Origin: Prosthecobacter sp.
GTDB taxonomy: Bacteria > Verrucomicrobiota > Verrucomicrobiia > Verrucomicrobiales > Verrucomicrobiaceae
Direction of reading: 5' to 3'
DNA: 64,000 bases
NCBI GenBank assembly: GCA_019186985.1
Contig: JABARQ010000047.1
Span: 186,001-250,000, forward strand
Under the pieces are notes generated by a model. It was not told the DNA's origin and ran no database searches. It saw only the letters and a list, made by a program, of their open reading frames with translations. Both the position numbers and the translations under genes were made by a program. The stretch's first letter is position 1; every line of letters begins with the position of its first letter. This document shows, piece by piece, positions 23,079 through 31,976 of the stretch.

Positions 23079-24995
23079 TCAGGGCGCTGCGGCTCCCGCA
23101 GGCGGGGCTTCGTCCTCCTTCAGCGCGGCCACCACGCGTTCGATGCCCGTCTTGGCAAAGTCGCTCGGCGGATACATGTGCCTGGCCTTGAGGTACCAGC
23201 CGAGGGCCGAGCCTGACTGCCTGCGCTGCTCATGCTGCTTCGCCTTCTCGATCGCGCTGACATACTCGCTGGCCTTCACGCTGAGCTCGGAGCGCATCTT
23301 CGTCACCTCCGGGTCCTCCGGAAACCGGGCATACACCCGCTCCACGGCCTCCCAGGCGCCGAAGGCGTTGCCGGCCTTGCCCTGCTCCTCCGCCATCTTC
23401 ACCACCATCGTCACCTCGGTCACGTCCGTGATCACCTTCTTGATCTGCTCCTGCCGCGCCGGGTCATTGATGGAGGCCGCCAGGAATCGCCCCTGCTCGT
23501 TGAAGATCTGACGGAAGGCCCGCTGGCTGAGCAGGCGGTCCAGGTCCAGCAGCGCCTGCGCCTGCACGTCGCTGTTCTGACCCACCATCTCGGACAGGTT
23601 GCGCAGCTTGGGGTTGGTGGGCCAGATCTCGGCCGCGCCCTTCATCTCGGACGCATAGATGTTCTGGTCGCCCTTCAGGATCGCGGCCTTCGCCGCCGTC
23701 AGCCTCATGTCGGAAAGCGCACGCGCCGTCTCGATCGCCGCCATCGGCTTGGAAAAGTCGAAGTCCTTCGAGTTCTTCCTCATCTTGGTCACCAGCTCCT
23801 CCGCCAGCGTGAAGTCCTTCATCTCCAGCGCGTTCACCAGCTGGTTCCCGTCACGCACGTAGTCGAGGACCTTCAGCTTCTCGGCAAGCGGCAGCCGGCG
23901 CACGCGCGGCAGGTACTCGCCGATGGCAAAGGCCTCCATCAGCCGGTTGCTCGCGCTTTGATAATCCTGGCGCATGACCAGCTGCTCAAACGCCACCACC
24001 GCCTCGTCCACGCCCCGGATGGCCTCGGACGAAAGGCTGTCAATCAGGCTCACCGTCGGCGGCACGCCCAGGCCTGCGGAAAAGGCCTTCTTCATGTCCG
24101 AGTTGTCGTCCAGCTGCAGCACGCTGTCACCATCCTTGAACATGTGCGGATACAGGCGGCAGGCGATCAGGGCGTGCTCAAACCGGCGCTGCAGGAACAT
24201 CTGCAGGATCAGCGCCTGGAACTGCACCTTGCTGGTCACCTCCGACAGCCCGGCCGCCGTCTCGTTGAGCTTCTTGCGCGCCTCGATCTCGGCGATCTCC
24301 TTGATGTAGCCGGAGACCCTGCCGATGCTGGCCGTCGTCGCCTGCTTCTGCACATTCCCCGCAGCGCCGCCTCCCTTCGCGCCACCGCCGCTGCCCGCCT
24401 GGGGCGACAGCTCGGCGTTCGACATGGCGACCTCGTTGTTCCACTCCAGCTGCCGCCGCCTCTTGTTCATGGCGTCGTTGGCAAGGCGCAGGTTGTTCAC
24501 CTTGCGCTGCGCCAGCCAGACGTCATACACGCCGTTCGCCATCGTGTTGCAAAGGCCGGCGTCGATCTTGAACGCTCCGGCCTCCGGCAGCATGGCAAAG
24601 GCCGAGGACACATCCGGTCCGTCCTTCCGGGTCGGCGCAAGCAGCAGGATGATCTGCGCGATCAGGTCACGGTAGGCCTGGTCCTCGGCGCCGTTCGCCT
24701 CCGGCGTCGCCAGGTAGATCTCAAACTTCGAGCGCACCAGCCGGTTGTTGTTCACCTGCCACATCTTGCCGTCCCAGGTGACCATCTCGTTGCCGCTGTC
24801 CACATGCGGCAGCACCCCGCCCATCATGGAGTTGTTCGAACCGGAGGAGGACTGCCCGCCGCCGCCGGAGGACGGGTGCGCGTTCGCCGGCGGCGGCGAG
24901 GACTGGGCGGGCCCCGGCGCGGGCAGCACCTGGGCGGACGAAGTGACGGCCGCAAGCACGGCACCCAGAGGCAGGAGGATCTTCATCGTCTTCAT
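23079..24995 (-). CDS. Secreted helical repeat-like protein, unknown
   Basis: The 638-residue product has a signal peptide ([19 protein letters not shown]), then a low-complexity Pro/Ser/Gly linker, and then a mostly helical body with TPR-like helix pairs near the C terminus ([20 protein letters not shown]). A second Gly-rich stretch ([14 protein letters not shown]) interrupts the helices near residue 205. No catalytic motif is seen. It may be a periplasmic scaffold or envelope protein restricted to this phylum. The upstream gene ends 10 bp before its start, and clpX follows with a 64-bp gap, so the three are probably co-transcribed. Confidence 0.7.
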   Translation of the reverse strand: MKTMKILLPLGAVLAAVTSSAQVLPAPGPAQSSPPPANAHPSSGGGGQSSSGSNNSMMGGVLPHVDSGNEMVTWDGKMWQVNNNRLVRSKFEIYLATPEANGAEDQAYRDLIAQIILLLAPTRKDGPDVSSAFAMLPEAGAFKIDAGLCNTMANGVYDVWLAQRKVNNLRLANDAMNKRRRQLEWNNEVAMSNAELSPQAGSGGGAKGGGAAGNVQKQATTASIGRVSGYIKEIAEIEARKKLNETAAGLSEVTSKVQFQALILQMFLQRRFEHALIACRLYPHMFKDGDSVLQLDDNSDMKKAFSAGLGVPPTVSLIDSLSSEAIRGVDEAVVAFEQLVMRQDYQSASNRLMEAFAIGEYLPRVRRLPLAEKLKVLDYVRDGNQLVNALEMKDFTLAEELVTKMRKNSKDFDFSKPMAAIETARALSDMRLTAAKAAILKGDQNIYASEMKGAAEIWPTNPKLRNLSEMVGQNSDVQAQALLDLDRLLSQRAFRQIFNEQGRFLAASINDPARQEQIKKVITDVTEVTMVVKMAEEQGKAGNAFGAWEAVERVYARFPEDPEVTKMRSELSVKASEYVSAIEKAKQHEQRRQSGSALGWYLKARHMYPPSDFAKTGIERVVAALKEDEAPPAGAAAP

Positions 24996-25005
24996 AAGGT
25001 TCAGG

Positions 25006-25401
25006 TCAGGCTTTCAACAGCTGGATCACTTCAAGCACGCCGTTTTCAAGGACGCGCACCTTGAAGACATAGCGCTGCCCCCTCTGGATGTTCGCCTCCA
25101 GCTTCGACGGCACCAGCACCGGCACAAAGCTGCCCCCCTCGCTCACCTGCACCGAAAACAACCGGTCGCTGCCCTTCCAGGAATCCAGCCGGTTGTCGAT
25201 GGTTCCCTCAACCTTGTAGGTGTTCCCCGACAGGGCGTTCGAGCTGTCCAGATACTCCTCCGTGCTCAGCTCGGTCAAACCCGTCATCGGGTCCGTACCA
25301 CGATGCAGGAGGGAGTATCCACCGCCAATGGCACCTGCAAGCAGGGCCATGACGGCAATGAGATGGGCGGGCTTGATCCCGGATTGAGCACGGCGGGCCA
25401 T
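25006..25401 (-). CDS. Small membrane-anchored protein, OB-fold-like, unknown
   Basis: The 131-residue product has one N-terminal transmembrane helix (PAHLIAVMALLAGAIGGGYS) and an exported domain of about 95 residues with alternating strands (GNTYKVEGTIDNRL, RLFSVQVSEGGSFVPVLVP, RGQRYVFKVRVLENG). That strand pattern resembles an OB-fold like those in CcmE-type or tRNA_anti-like small domains; this fold guess is weak. It is the first gene of the run leading to the 638-residue secreted protein and clpX, and is divergent from ahcY with a 210-bp intergenic region. Confidence 0.6.
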   Translation of the reverse strand: MARRAQSGIKPAHLIAVMALLAGAIGGGYSLLHRGTDPMTGLTELSTEEYLDSSNALSGNTYKVEGTIDNRLDSWKGSDRLFSVQVSEGGSFVPVLVPSKLEANIQRGQRYVFKVRVLENGVLEVIQLLKA

Positions 25402-25411
25402 GGAGAAATAA

Positions 25412-25488
25412 GGGGGGAATTAACCCGAAGTCTAACGGCTGGCCTTCCGCCCGGCAACACCTGCCTGTGAAGGATAAACCCGCCCCCC
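25412..25488 (+). other. Possible structured leader RNA in the ahcY intergenic region
   Basis: GGGGGG (25412-25417) can pair with CCCCCC (25483-25488), enclosing CCTTC (25443-25447) / GAAGG (25469-25473) and GGCA/TGCC. The core ACGGCTGGCC, CCCGGCAACACC and GAAGGATAAACCCGC resembles part of a SAM-I-type aptamer (CUGGCCC, CCCGGCAACC, GGUGCUAAUUCC), and the downstream gene is ahcY. However, a possible promoter lies downstream of it, and several conserved SAM-I positions are missing. Treat as a candidate only. Confidence 0.2.
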
Positions 25489-25512
25489 GGCCTGCCATCC
25501 CCAAATCCCTGT

Positions 25513-25541
25513 TTGACTCGCAGGCTGTCCTGGAACATATC
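25513..25541 (+). promoter_or_regulatory. Possible sigma-70 promoter for ahcY
   Basis: TTGACT (25513-25518) is followed after 17 bp by CATATC (25536-25541). The -35 match is good and the -10 match is weak. It lies about 70 bp before the ahcY start. Confidence 0.3.
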
Positions 25542-25611
25542 AACACATCCTGATACGTTGATTTGACGATTCCCAATCCCCAAACCTGAACCCACCACCC
25601 ACCGCATCCCC

Positions 25612-27015
25612 ATGAGCGACTACAAAGTCAAAGACATCGCCCTCGCCGACTTCGGCCGCAAGGAACTCACCATCGCCGAGAGCGAAATGCCCGGCCTCAT
25701 GGCCACCCGTGAAAAATACGGCCCGAAAAAGCCCCTCGCCGGCGTCCGCATCACCGGCTCCCTGCACATGACCATCCAGACCGGCGTGCTCATCGAGACG
25801 CTGAAGGAACTCGGCGCCGACGTCCGCTGGGCCTCCTGCAACATTTTCTCCACCCAGGACCACGCCGCCGCAGGCATCGCCGCCACCGGCACGCCCGTCT
25901 TTGCCTGGAAGGGCGAAACCCTCGAGGAATACTGGTGGTGCACCTGGCAGGCCATCATGTTCCCCGGCAACAAGGGCCCTCAGCTCATCGTCGATGACGG
26001 CGGTGACGTGACCCTCCTCATCCACAAGGGCTACGAGATGGAAAACGGCGACAAGTGGGTCGACACCCCCTCCGACAACCATGAGGTCAAGGTCATCAAG
26101 GACCTCCTCAAGGACATCGCCAAGAAGCAGCCCGGCATCTTCCACGAGATCGTCAAGGACCTCAAGGGCGTCTCCGAAGAGACCACCACCGGCGTGCACC
26201 GCCTCTATGAAATGGCCAAGGCCGGCAAGCTGCTCTTCCCCGCCATCAACGTGAACGACAGCGTCACGAAGTCCAAGTTCGACAACCTCTACGGCTGCCG
26301 CGAATCCCTCCTCGACGGCATCAAGCGCGCCACCGACGTCATGATCGCCGGCAAGGTCGGCGTCGTCTGCGGCTATGGCGACGTCGGCAAGGGCTGCGCC
26401 TTCGCCCTCCGCGGCATGGGCGCCCAGGTCGTCGTCACCGAAATCGACCCCGTGTGCGCCCTCCAGGCCGCCATGGAAGGCTTCCGCGTCATGCCCATCG
26501 AGGACACCCTCGGCTGGGGCGACATCTACGTCACCACCACCGGCAACAAGGACATCATCCGCCTTGAGCACATGGAGAAGATGAAGGACCAGGCCATCGT
26601 CTGCAACATCGGCCACTTCGACAACGAGATCCAGGTCGACAAGCTCAACGCCCGCACGGACGTGAAGCGCCTCAACATCAAGCCGCAGGTGGACAAGTAC
26701 ACCTTCCCGGCCGGCAACAGCATCTTCATGCTCGCCGAAGGCCGCCTCGTGAACCTCGGCTGCGCCACCGGCCACCCGAGCTTCGTGATGTCCAACAGCT
26801 TCACCAACCAGTGCCTCGCACAGATGGAGCTCTGGGCCACCAAGGACAGCCGCGAGATCGGCGTCACCGTCCTGCCGAAGAAGCTCGACGAGGAGGTCGC
26901 CCGCCTCCACCTCGCCAAGATCGGCGTGAAACTCACCGTCCTCACGCAGGACCAGGCCGACTACATCGGCGTGCCCGTCGAAGGCCCCTACAAGACGGAT
27001 CACTACCGCTATTGA
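25612..27015 (+). CDS. ahcY: Adenosylhomocysteinase (S-adenosyl-L-homocysteine hydrolase)
   Basis: The 467-residue product reversibly splits S-adenosylhomocysteine into adenosine and homocysteine using bound NAD, keeping methylation reactions running. Family marks: [20 protein letters not shown] near the N terminus, [15 protein letters not shown], the NAD loop [18 protein letters not shown] (from about residue 254), [35 protein letters not shown] and the C-terminal DHYRY. It includes the insertion typical of the long bacterial form. It is followed by a strong terminator and appears monocistronic. The cytoplasmic recycling enzyme would also serve the SAM-dependent methyltransferases encoded nearby. 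Confidence 0.98.
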   Translation: MSDYKVKDIALADFGRKELTIAESEMPGLMATREKYGPKKPLAGVRITGSLHMTIQTGVLIETLKELGADVRWASCNIFSTQDHAAAGIAATGTPVFAWKGETLEEYWWCTWQAIMFPGNKGPQLIVDDGGDVTLLIHKGYEMENGDKWVDTPSDNHEVKVIKDLLKDIAKKQPGIFHEIVKDLKGVSEETTTGVHRLYEMAKAGKLLFPAINVNDSVTKSKFDNLYGCRESLLDGIKRATDVMIAGKVGVVCGYGDVGKGCAFALRGMGAQVVVTEIDPVCALQAAMEGFRVMPIEDTLGWGDIYVTTTGNKDIIRLEHMEKMKDQAIVCNIGHFDNEIQVDKLNARTDVKRLNIKPQVDKYTFPAGNSIFMLAEGRLVNLGCATGHPSFVMSNSFTNQCLAQMELWATKDSREIGVTVLPKKLDEEVARLHLAKIGVKLTVLTQDQADYIGVPVEGPYKTDHYRY

Positions 27016-27068
27016 TGGGGCGCGGACACTCCTGTCCGCTTCTTTAAATCACCCCCCGAAACCCGAAG

Positions 27069-27098
27069 CGCGTCCGGACGAAAGTCCGGGCGCGTTTT
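27069..27098 (+). terminator. Rho-independent terminator of ahcY
   Basis: An 11-bp stem (27069-27079 with 27084-27094, one G-T pair) with a GAAA tetraloop, followed by TTTT. It lies 54 bp after the ahcY stop codon. Confidence 0.9.
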
Positions 27099-27265
27099 GC
27101 CTTGTCGTCTTGAAGTTGGCGCAGGCTTCCAGCTTGCGTCCCTGCAACCAGCACGGCTGAACCTGCCTCCCCAAGGCAGTCATGAGCTTCAGTTCTCGCC
27201 CCCACGCGGCCCCGCACGTCCAATCCGCCGCAAGACCCCGCGCTCAGCCGCGTTCATGCGCGGCC

Positions 27266-28678
27266 ATGATGATGAGCCTCCTTTCCGTCCTCCTTTCCGC
27301 CGCGACCCTGGTCCAGGCCGCAGATTCCAGGCCTAACATCGTTTTCATGCTCGCCGACGACCTCGGCCGGGCCGACTGCGGATTCATGGGTGGCACGGTG
27401 ATCCGGACGCCCCACCTGGACAGGCTCGCCAAGGCGGGCGCCATCCTGGACCAGTTCTACGTCCAGCCGGTCTGCTCACCCACCCGTGCCGCGCTGATGA
27501 CCGGACGCTACCCCATGCGCCACGGCCTTCAGGTCGGCGTCGTCAGGCCCTGGGCGCAGTACGGCCTGCCCCTGGAGGAGCGCACCCTGCCCCAGGCCCT
27601 CAGGGAAGGCGGCTACGAGACCGCGATCGTCGGCAAATGGCACCTCGGCACCTTCCAGCCCGCCTACCTGCCGATGCAGCGCGGCTTTGACCATCAATAC
27701 GGACACTACAACGGCGCCATCGACTACTTCACCCATGAACGCGACGGCGGCTTTGACTGGCACCGGGATGACCTGGAAAACCGTGACGAAGGTTATTCCA
27801 CCCATCTGCTGGCCCGCGAATCCGAACGCCTGATCCGTGAACGTGACAGGTCGAAGCCCTTGTTCCTGTATGTCCCCTTCAACGCCGTGCACGGCCCCTT
27901 CCAGGTGCCGGACGACTACCTGAAACCCTATGCGAGCCTCAAGGGCAACCGCCAGAAGTATGCAGGCATGCTGGAAGCCATGGACGAGGCGGTCGGGCGC
28001 ATCGTCGCCGCCATCGACGCCGAAGGCATGCGTCAGAACACGCTTTTTGTTTTCTCCAGCGACAACGGCGGCCCCAGCCCGGGCACCATCACCGACAACG
28101 GCCCGCTGCGCGCCGGCAAGGGCACGCTCTATGAGGGCGGCACCCGCGTCGTCGCCTTCGCCACCTGGGAGGGAAAGATTCCCGCTGGCAGCAAGGTCAG
28201 CGCCCCCCTGCACATGGTGGACTGGCATCCCACCCTGTTGAAGCTCGGTGGTGTCTCCCTGGAGCAGAAGCTCCCTCTCGACGGACGTGACGCATGGCCC
28301 GCCATCACGGGAAAGGCCGGCTCTCCCCATGAATTCATCCTGCTCAACACCGCTCCTGGCAAAGGCGCCATCCGCATGGGTGACTGGAAGCTCGTCATCG
28401 GAGGCAACATGCCCGACAGCGCAGACGGACCGGAAACCGGAGCCGCTCCAAAGAAGGGCAGGGGCAAAGGAAAGAAGAAGGCTGCCGAAGCCGCGCTGGA
28501 GCTGTTCAACCTCGCCGACGATCCTAACGAAAAGAACAACCTTGCCGCAGCTCAACCGGAGAAGGTCGCTGAACTTAGAAAAAAGCTGGATGAACTCGCC
28601 GCCCAGGCCGTGCCGCCGAAAAGCGCGCCCAAGGCGCCGGGCTTCAAGACACCCCGCATCTGGGGCCAGGCGGACTGA
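27266..28678 (+). CDS. Secreted sulfatase (arylsulfatase family, formylglycine type)
   Basis: The 470-residue product, read from ATG 27266, has a signal peptide (MMMSLLSVLLSAATLVQA); the frame is open to ATG 27182, but that gives a long unlikely leader. It belongs to the alkaline-phosphatase-fold sulfatases: metal ligands in NIVFMLADDLG, the active-site motif CSPTRAALMTGRYP whose Cys would become formylglycine, GKWHLG, and FSSDNGG. It should remove sulfate esters from polysaccharides or related substrates in the periplasm. Near residues 395-410 there is an unusual Lys/Arg-rich insertion (APKKGRGKGKKKAAEA). No sulfatase-maturating enzyme is in the window. The specific substrate cannot be inferred. 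Confidence 0.93.
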   Translation: MMMSLLSVLLSAATLVQAADSRPNIVFMLADDLGRADCGFMGGTVIRTPHLDRLAKAGAILDQFYVQPVCSPTRAALMTGRYPMRHGLQVGVVRPWAQYGLPLEERTLPQALREGGYETAIVGKWHLGTFQPAYLPMQRGFDHQYGHYNGAIDYFTHERDGGFDWHRDDLENRDEGYSTHLLARESERLIRERDRSKPLFLYVPFNAVHGPFQVPDDYLKPYASLKGNRQKYAGMLEAMDEAVGRIVAAIDAEGMRQNTLFVFSSDNGGPSPGTITDNGPLRAGKGTLYEGGTRVVAFATWEGKIPAGSKVSAPLHMVDWHPTLLKLGGVSLEQKLPLDGRDAWPAITGKAGSPHEFILLNTAPGKGAIRMGDWKLVIGGNMPDSADGPETGAAPKKGRGKGKKKAAEAALELFNLADDPNEKNNLAAAQPEKVAELRKKLDELAAQAVPPKSAPKAPGFKTPRIWGQAD

Positions 28679-28719
28679 ACAGGGAACCTCTCCCTGTCGG
28701 CGCAGGCCATTCATGACGA

Positions 28720-31353
28720 ATGGCGCCCCCTCATCGCATCAATCCCGGATCTCGGCCGCGCATTCTCTTGCCGCCGGGGCGTCTGCTTCGTATTCACAGG
28801 GACACCTTTTTCTCCGCCGTGCTGCCCCCGCTCAACACGCTCAAGCTTCCCGACACCTGGCAGCACCAGGCGGTGAACCTGCTGCGTGAAGGCTGCGATG
28901 TCGTGGTCAGCGCTCCCACCGGCGCCGGCAAGACCTACATCTTCGAACTGCTCCACCAGTCGCGCTCCATCCAGGGCCAGGCGGTTTACACGGTGCCGAC
29001 CCGCGCGCTGGCCAATGACAAGTACGCCGAGTGGAAGGATGCACGCTGGGACGTCGGCATCGCCACCGGCGACGTTTCGGAAAACGTCGGCGCCCCCGTC
29101 CTGGTGGCCACGTTGGAAACGCAGCTGGAGAGGCTCGTGCGCGGCGAAGGCCCCGCGCTGCTGGTGATCGACGAATATCAGATGATCGGCGACGGCCAGC
29201 GCGGCTCGCACTACGAGGCCGCCATCGCCCTGGCGCCCAAGGACACCCGGCTGCTCCTGCTCAGCGGGTCCGTGGCCAATCCCGAGGACGTGGCCTCATG
29301 GATGCAGAGGCTAGGCCGCCGCGCCGAGGTCGTGATGACCCAGGAACGTCCCGTCCCCCTGGATGAAACACCCTGGGAAGCCCTGCCGCAGCGCATGGCC
29401 CGGCACTTCGAGCAGTTCTGGCCCAAGTTCGCCGCCGCCGTGATGCTGGCCGACCTCGCCCCGCTGCTCATCTTCTCCCCGCGTCGCAAGGAGGCGGAAA
29501 ACATCGCCCGCCGCCTCGCCGCCGATCTCCCTCCCGGCGATCCGCTGGAGCTCACCCACGAACAACGCACCGTCTGCGGCAAGGACCTCGCCGGCCTGCT
29601 GGAAAAGCGCATCGCCTATCATCACAGCGGCCTGAGCTACGCCGCACGCGCCGGCGTCATCGAGCCCCTGGCCAAGGCGGGCCAGCTGCGTGTGGTCACG
29701 GCCACCATGGGGCTTGCGGCGGGCATCAACTTCTCCGTCCGCAGCGTGCATGTCGCGGCGACCACCTTCCATGACGGACGCAGCGAGCACAAGCTGGCGC
29801 CTGACGAGCTGCTGCAGATGTACGGCCGGGCCGGCAGACGCGGGCTGGATGAGCGCGGCTATGTGGTCACCACCCGCCAGAGCCCGTCGCTGCATGACGC
29901 CCGGCCCGCACGGCTGCACCGCAGCAACCAGCTCGCCTGGCCGGTCTTCCTTCGCGTCATGAAGCATGCCGCGCAGGTCGGTCAGAACCCGTTCGCCGAG
30001 GCGGAGAAATTCGCACAAAGATTGTTCGCCAAGGCGCCGCCGCTGCTCGGGCTTGAGGAGGAGGTTCCCGAAGGCGCGCTGCAAAACGGCCTGGAGGAGG
30101 CACGGGCGCTGTTCGGCCTGGAGGCCGTGGAAAGGCAGATGCTGAACTCGCGCGGCGAATGGGAGCGCAGGCCCGGCACGCCGCCGGAATGGCTGCCGCT
30201 CGGCCAGGCCTGGACCTCCGGCCCGGACAAGACCGCCCCCGCCCTCGGCATTCCCGCGTTCGTCGCCCGTTTCGCCCACGGCATCGGCCGCGTCGGCAGG
30301 CTGGCGAAGGACCGGTACGGCGTCGAGATCCCGCTCGGCTCATGCATCGGGGACCAGCCCGGCGTCATCCGCCCAACCAAAAGTCTGCGCAAATTGCTGC
30401 GGCTGCCGAAGAAGCTCGAGGCCCTGCCCGTGGAGGAGGTGGAGATCCTGCACGGCGCGGCCCTCTCCGAAGCCCTGCATGACTCCTGCCTGGACGGCTT
30501 TGAAGAACCTCCCCGGGGCCTGCCGGCACTCGTCCGCACCCTGGAGAAGGAGGGCCTGGCCTTCGCCGTCTTTGACCTCTCCGAACTGTCCGTGCCGGTG
30601 CATCGCGACTCCCTGGGCGTGCCGCTGTTCCGCGCCCAGGAACGCAGCCAGGTCGTCAGACGCGACACCACCGTGCACGACCAGTCCGCCAACGGACACG
30701 AAGCCCGCCCCGCAGACCGCCAGCCCCGTGCAGGCTCACCCATCCATGCCTGGCGCTCCCTGGGGCTCATGGATGAAAACGGCGTGCCGACCCGGCGCGG
30801 CGAAATCTTCTCCTTCTTCCAGGGCGGCGAGGGCCTGACCATCGCCGCAGCCCTCGAGGATGAAGGCTATCCGGTCGATGACCTCGTCCGCCACCTCGCC
30901 AACCTGCGCGGAGGCACCCGGTTCGACCTGCCGATGACCTGCGGCTCCGAACGGCTTGGCGCGGTGTCCCGGAACACCTACGGATTCATCAACCATCACG
31001 GCTATCTCGAGCACGGCCTGCCACCTGACTATGGCGAGGGCACGGCCGAACTGCTTGACGTCATGCTGCATCCGGAAAAGGGCGGCGACCGCGACCTGCG
31101 GCCGGCGGATGTGGCCGAGGGCGACATCTCACGCGCCTACATTGAATGGCTGAGCCTGCTCCGCCACGTCGTCCATGCACCGCAGCATCCCTGGCGGCGC
31201 TGGCAGGCCCTGCAGGAGGAATGCGGCCGCATGCTGAAGCAGCATGGCAAGGCGCTCCGCCATCTCTTTTACCTGGACCTGCCCCAGCTCACCAACAAGC
31301 AGCGCCACGGCAAAACACGGCACTGGCTCATGCCTGACAAAGCTTTTCGTTAG
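28720..31353 (+). CDS. Superfamily 2 DExH helicase, Ski2/Mtr4-like
   Basis: The product is up to 877 residues. Helicase motifs in order: Q-like region and motif I (VVSAPTGAGKTYIFELL), Ia (VPTRALANDKYAEW), motif II DEYQ (LLVIDEYQMIG, a variant of the DEVH/DEAH of Ski2-like enzymes), motif III LLSGSVANPEDVA, and in the second RecA domain YHHSGLSYAARAGVIEPL, TATMGLAAGINF and motif VI QMYGRAGRRGLDERG. The roughly 450 C-terminal residues are of unknown fold. It probably unwinds RNA or DNA with ATP. The first 30 residues look unstructured; a GTG at 28819 (VLPPLNTLKLPD) is a possible alternative start. A strong hairpin terminator follows at 31460. Confidence 0.88.
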   Translation: MAPPHRINPGSRPRILLPPGRLLRIHRDTFFSAVLPPLNTLKLPDTWQHQAVNLLREGCDVVVSAPTGAGKTYIFELLHQSRSIQGQAVYTVPTRALANDKYAEWKDARWDVGIATGDVSENVGAPVLVATLETQLERLVRGEGPALLVIDEYQMIGDGQRGSHYEAAIALAPKDTRLLLLSGSVANPEDVASWMQRLGRRAEVVMTQERPVPLDETPWEALPQRMARHFEQFWPKFAAAVMLADLAPLLIFSPRRKEAENIARRLAADLPPGDPLELTHEQRTVCGKDLAGLLEKRIAYHHSGLSYAARAGVIEPLAKAGQLRVVTATMGLAAGINFSVRSVHVAATTFHDGRSEHKLAPDELLQMYGRAGRRGLDERGYVVTTRQSPSLHDARPARLHRSNQLAWPVFLRVMKHAAQVGQNPFAEAEKFAQRLFAKAPPLLGLEEEVPEGALQNGLEEARALFGLEAVERQMLNSRGEWERRPGTPPEWLPLGQAWTSGPDKTAPALGIPAFVARFAHGIGRVGRLAKDRYGVEIPLGSCIGDQPGVIRPTKSLRKLLRLPKKLEALPVEEVEILHGAALSEALHDSCLDGFEEPPRGLPALVRTLEKEGLAFAVFDLSELSVPVHRDSLGVPLFRAQERSQVVRRDTTVHDQSANGHEARPADRQPRAGSPIHAWRSLGLMDENGVPTRRGEIFSFFQGGEGLTIAAALEDEGYPVDDLVRHLANLRGGTRFDLPMTCGSERLGAVSRNTYGFINHHGYLEHGLPPDYGEGTAELLDVMLHPEKGGDRDLRPADVAEGDISRAYIEWLSLLRHVVHAPQHPWRRWQALQEECGRMLKQHGKALRHLFYLDLPQLTNKQRHGKTRHWLMPDKAFR

Positions 31354-31390
31354 ACCGGTCCGCGAAGATCGGAATGCAGGGTTCATCGAG

Positions 31391-31880
31391 CCGGAGGTGA
31401 AGCGAGGCTTGGCGAGCGAGATCCACCGGTTACGCGAGGAAGGAGGGGGGAATGCAACGGCAAAGCAGCCATCTCGCTCCGCGAGATGGCTGCTTTGCTT
31501 CGCCCCTGCGCACCGAAGATGCCGCCAGGGTTTCTTGGACATGGGTCATTCATTCCCTGGTATTCTGACACGAAGCCGACGAACATTCGGACGCTTCTCG
31601 CGTCCCTCCAGGACGCGGTGAAGGTGAAAGTGGGGGTGGGCTGGATTGCGGTGGTTTTCGGCCGCTTCGCGTCCTGCACCACCGGCTTATTTCTCTCGAG
31701 CCTCCGGCTCGGCCTTGCTGATTGGGCGGCACGGGTTGTTAGGTCGTCCGTGAACGCATGCCGGAGGCATGTCAGAAATAAGCCGGAGGTGAAGCGAGGC
31801 TTGGCGAGCGAGAACCACCGGATCCACGCAGCCTAACCATCACCGGCCCCAGGCAGCGCCCTGGAGGGGCGCGAGAAGGC
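31391..31880 (+). repeat. Interspersed modular repeat, copy A (rearranged)
   Basis: Modules in order: CCGGAGG...CCACCGG unit (31391-31429), the CGCGTCC...GGACGCG hairpin (around 31599-31617), a degenerate CGGTGGTT...ACCACCGG unit (about 31649-31686), the short hairpin CGAGCC-TCC-GGCTCG (31697-31711), a second CCGGAGG...CCACCGG unit (31783-31821) and GCGCCCTGGAGGGGCGC (from 31856). The same modules recur at 51648-51927 and 59738-59983. Copy A looks like two overlapping partial elements interrupted by a terminator. Confidence 0.85.
31460..31500. terminator. Strong hairpin, probably bidirectional terminator
   Basis: An 18-bp perfect stem (31460-31477 with 31481-31498) with a 3-nt TCC loop. AAA flanks the 5' arm and TTT the 3' arm, giving U-rich ends in both directions. 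It lies about 105 bp after the helicase stop and about 480 bp after the alaS stop on the other strand. Confidence 0.7.
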
Positions 31881-31976
31881 GGCGTTCGCTCCTGGCCTTT
31901 GCGCAGGATTCGGAAATCCAAACCCCGGCGCTAATGCAAGAAATCGGAACCCACCCAAAATCCACGCCTGAACGAA

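Larger units (their letters stand above)
31354..31976. other. Gene-free gap with terminator and repeats
   Basis: This 623-bp gap between the helicase gene and the convergent alaS holds no credible gene. It contains an 18-bp perfect hairpin (31460-31498) and modules of the hairpin-rich interspersed repeat (31391-31880). The short open frames here follow the repeats and have no coding character. Confidence 0.8.

Noticed and set aside
25402-25611. A classical SAH riboswitch in front of ahcY
   Set aside because: The conserved SAH aptamer words (GAGGAGCGCUGC and the AGGCUCGG pairing) are not present; only weak SAM-I-like words are seen.
31354-31976. Short open frames in the repeat-rich gap
   Set aside because: They follow the repeat modules and terminator hairpin rather than coding statistics; similar short frames recur in the other repeat copies.
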